This document shows positions 62,861 to 64,000 of a stretch of DNA of 64,000 nucleotides, one piece after another. The notes below the pieces were generated by a model. The model searched no databases, was not told the origin of the DNA, and saw only the letters and a list, made by a program, of their open reading frames with translations. The position numbers and the translations under genes were made by a program. This stretch comes from Anaerospora hongkongensis (lineage in GTDB: Bacteria; Bacillota; Negativicutes; Sporomusales; DSM-15969), in NCBI RefSeq assembly GCF_004339805.1, contig NZ_SLUI01000005.1, positions 186,001 through 250,000 of the forward strand. The letters are read 5' to 3'. The number at the start of each line of letters is the position of its first letter. Position 1 is the stretch's first letter.

Positions 62861-63946
62861 GTGACAAGAAGATTTTTTCAATCCAGAATCACTTTATTAC
62901 TGTTTACCTTGACGTTTGCCTTTCAGACGCTTGTCTTCATACCGGTAACGCATGCTTCGCTGGGCAACATATTAATCGGCGGTGCCGTTCAGTATTTATA
63001 TCTGCGCGAAACCTTACTCTATGCCCATAACAAAAAAAGTGATGAAATCATGTCCGGCTATAAAAAAGAATATGGTGTCAACAGCGACCAACGAGCCGAA
63101 GAAGTACTGGACTCTGTCATGCAGCGCCTCTTGACAGGCATTGACCCGGAAGGAAAAATAAAGCCTAAGTTTTCCTGGTTTGTGAATAATCAAACCACAT
63201 TTAATGCCTTTTGCGGCTTAGGGCACAATGTCAGTGTCAACATCGGACTTTTCCACTACTTAAATTATAATGAAGACGAGATCGCTTTCGTACTGGCTCA
63301 CGAACTTGTCCATGGCATGAAACTGCATTCCCTTAGTTCGCTGCCTAAGCTGGTCTCCTTTAATGTAGTGCAGGCACTTTATTTAGAGAAAAACCCCGGC
63401 GCCATCTCTTACATAACTTCGTACATCATTAACCGCAATCTGGTTGCCAACTATGCCACCCTGCCGCAGGAAAAAGAGGCAGATGCCAATTCATTTTCCT
63501 ATGCAGTAGATGCAGGCTTTAACCCCGGTGCAGGAGCGGCCATTTGGTCCCGGGTAACGGCTAAAAGCGGTGATAATGCCCATAACAGCTTCGAAAATAT
63601 CGTGAACCCCAATGACCATCCTACGAATAAGCAGCGTGTGGAGTACTTCGCCAAGCGCCTGGAGGATTACAGCAATGGCAAAGTCAAAGTTGTAAAAGGA
63701 GCCGTCTATGTCAACGGCAAAGCCTGGGCAACCCCCGCTGCCGCCGGCGATCTGCTTGCAGAGGAGAGAGCGTATTTTATTGCAGGCAACCTTGCTTCCC
63801 TTACCCACACTTCCCCCGGCAGCTATCAGGCTGAGCTGGTGGAGGGGGTAATTCAGCTAAACGGCAAAACAATTATGACGCCCACAGATAATGATCAAAA
63901 TGCCGACGAATTAGTTGCTTCTTTACACAGCCTTATCACCTTATAA
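62861..63946 (+). CDS. Secreted or membrane M48 family metalloprotease
   Basis: Protein of 361 residues starting with GTG after AGGGAGCAGG. Signal peptide at 1-32 (RITLLLFTLTFAFQTLVFIP...THA). The zinc motif HELVH with the third ligand in QEKEADANSFSYAVDAG marks an M48 peptidase of the BepA/LoiP-like secreted type. The C-terminal 90 residues have no recognised domain and contain two short similar stretches (GAVYVNGKAW and GVIQLNGKTI). It probably acts in envelope protein quality control. Confidence 0.88.
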   Translation: MTRRFFQSRITLLLFTLTFAFQTLVFIPVTHASLGNILIGGAVQYLYLRETLLYAHNKKSDEIMSGYKKEYGVNSDQRAEEVLDSVMQRLLTGIDPEGKIKPKFSWFVNNQTTFNAFCGLGHNVSVNIGLFHYLNYNEDEIAFVLAHELVHGMKLHSLSSLPKLVSFNVVQALYLEKNPGAISYITSYIINRNLVANYATLPQEKEADANSFSYAVDAGFNPGAGAAIWSRVTAKSGDNAHNSFENIVNPNDHPTNKQRVEYFAKRLEDYSNGKVKVVKGAVYVNGKAWATPAAAGDLLAEERAYFIAGNLASLTHTSPGSYQAELVEGVIQLNGKTIMTPTDNDQNADELVASLHSLITL

Positions 63947-63948
63947 CC

Positions 63949-63991
63949 AAAGCCGCTTAAAACCTTCCGGTTTTCAAGCGGCTTTTCTTTT
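63949..63991 (+). terminator. Terminator after the M48 protease gene
   Basis: AAAGCCGCTT-AAAACC-GGTTTT-AAGCGGCTTTT hairpin followed by CTTTTT. Confidence 0.88.
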
Positions 63992-64000
63992 TCTGCACAT

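Overview
The window looks like the chromosome of a strictly anaerobic, nitrogen-fixing, formate- and hydrogen-metabolising Firmicute. A Sporomusa/Pelosinus-type Negativicute is my best guess, but that is inference. The evidence is a clostridial-type nif cluster (nifI1/nifI2 between nifH and nifD, short NifK, split nifV), a selenocysteine formate dehydrogenase with its own SelA/SelB/tRNA-Sec, an [FeFe] hydrogenase, strong AGGAGG ribosome-binding sites and many sigma-A-type promoters. There is no phage, no insertion sequence and no CRISPR array.

Layout. Positions 1-4300 hold an exported protein cut by the edge, tRNA-Arg, an AraC/DUF2000 pair and a MerR-MATE efflux pair with a textbook MerR promoter. 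Positions 4506-7950 hold a manganese (yybP-ykoY) riboswitch ahead of a small membrane protein and a P-type cation ATPase. Positions 7853-8391 contain a dense cluster of DnaA boxes although no dnaA is present. Positions 8230-16372 are mixed: a lipoprotein of beta-lactamase fold, a LarA-type racemase, an ECF sigma/anti-sigma pair, GNAT, a DUF2600 terpene-synthase-like protein and a short FtsH-like protease with a membrane partner.

Positions 16541-28766 form the nitrogen-fixation operon on the minus strand, in the order nifH-nifI1-nifI2-nifD-nifK-(terminator)-nifE-nifN-nifB-2Fe2S ferredoxin-anfO-like-nifV(omega)-nifV(alpha). It is preceded by an unusual leader of duplicated structured elements. 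Positions 28892-31458 hold a peptidase, a YkuS-like protein and MoaA.

Positions 31591-46073 are one long minus-strand operon: focA, hycB-like, [FeFe] hydrogenase, hycB-like, hyfB/D/E/F-like membrane arm, hyfG-like and hyfI-like arm, fdhD, hycB-like and selenocysteine FdhF. It looks like a formate-hydrogen lyase (or hydrogen-dependent CO2 reductase) joined to an ion-pumping membrane module. The [NiFe]-type catalytic subunit of that module has both terminal nickel ligands changed to serine, so hydrogen chemistry would fall to the [FeFe] enzyme. The selenium genes selB, selA and selC (plus strand), and a cysteine-desulfurase-like protein, follow at 46432-51170.

Positions 51217-56599 hold a sigma-54-dependent response regulator and two PAS histidine kinases, with a clear -24/-12 promoter between the kinases. 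The right end has dinB, a KimA-type potassium transporter, two tRNA-Ser genes, a CorA channel with an upstream small ORF, a Tat-exported polysaccharide deacetylase, a DUF378 protein and an M48 metalloprotease.
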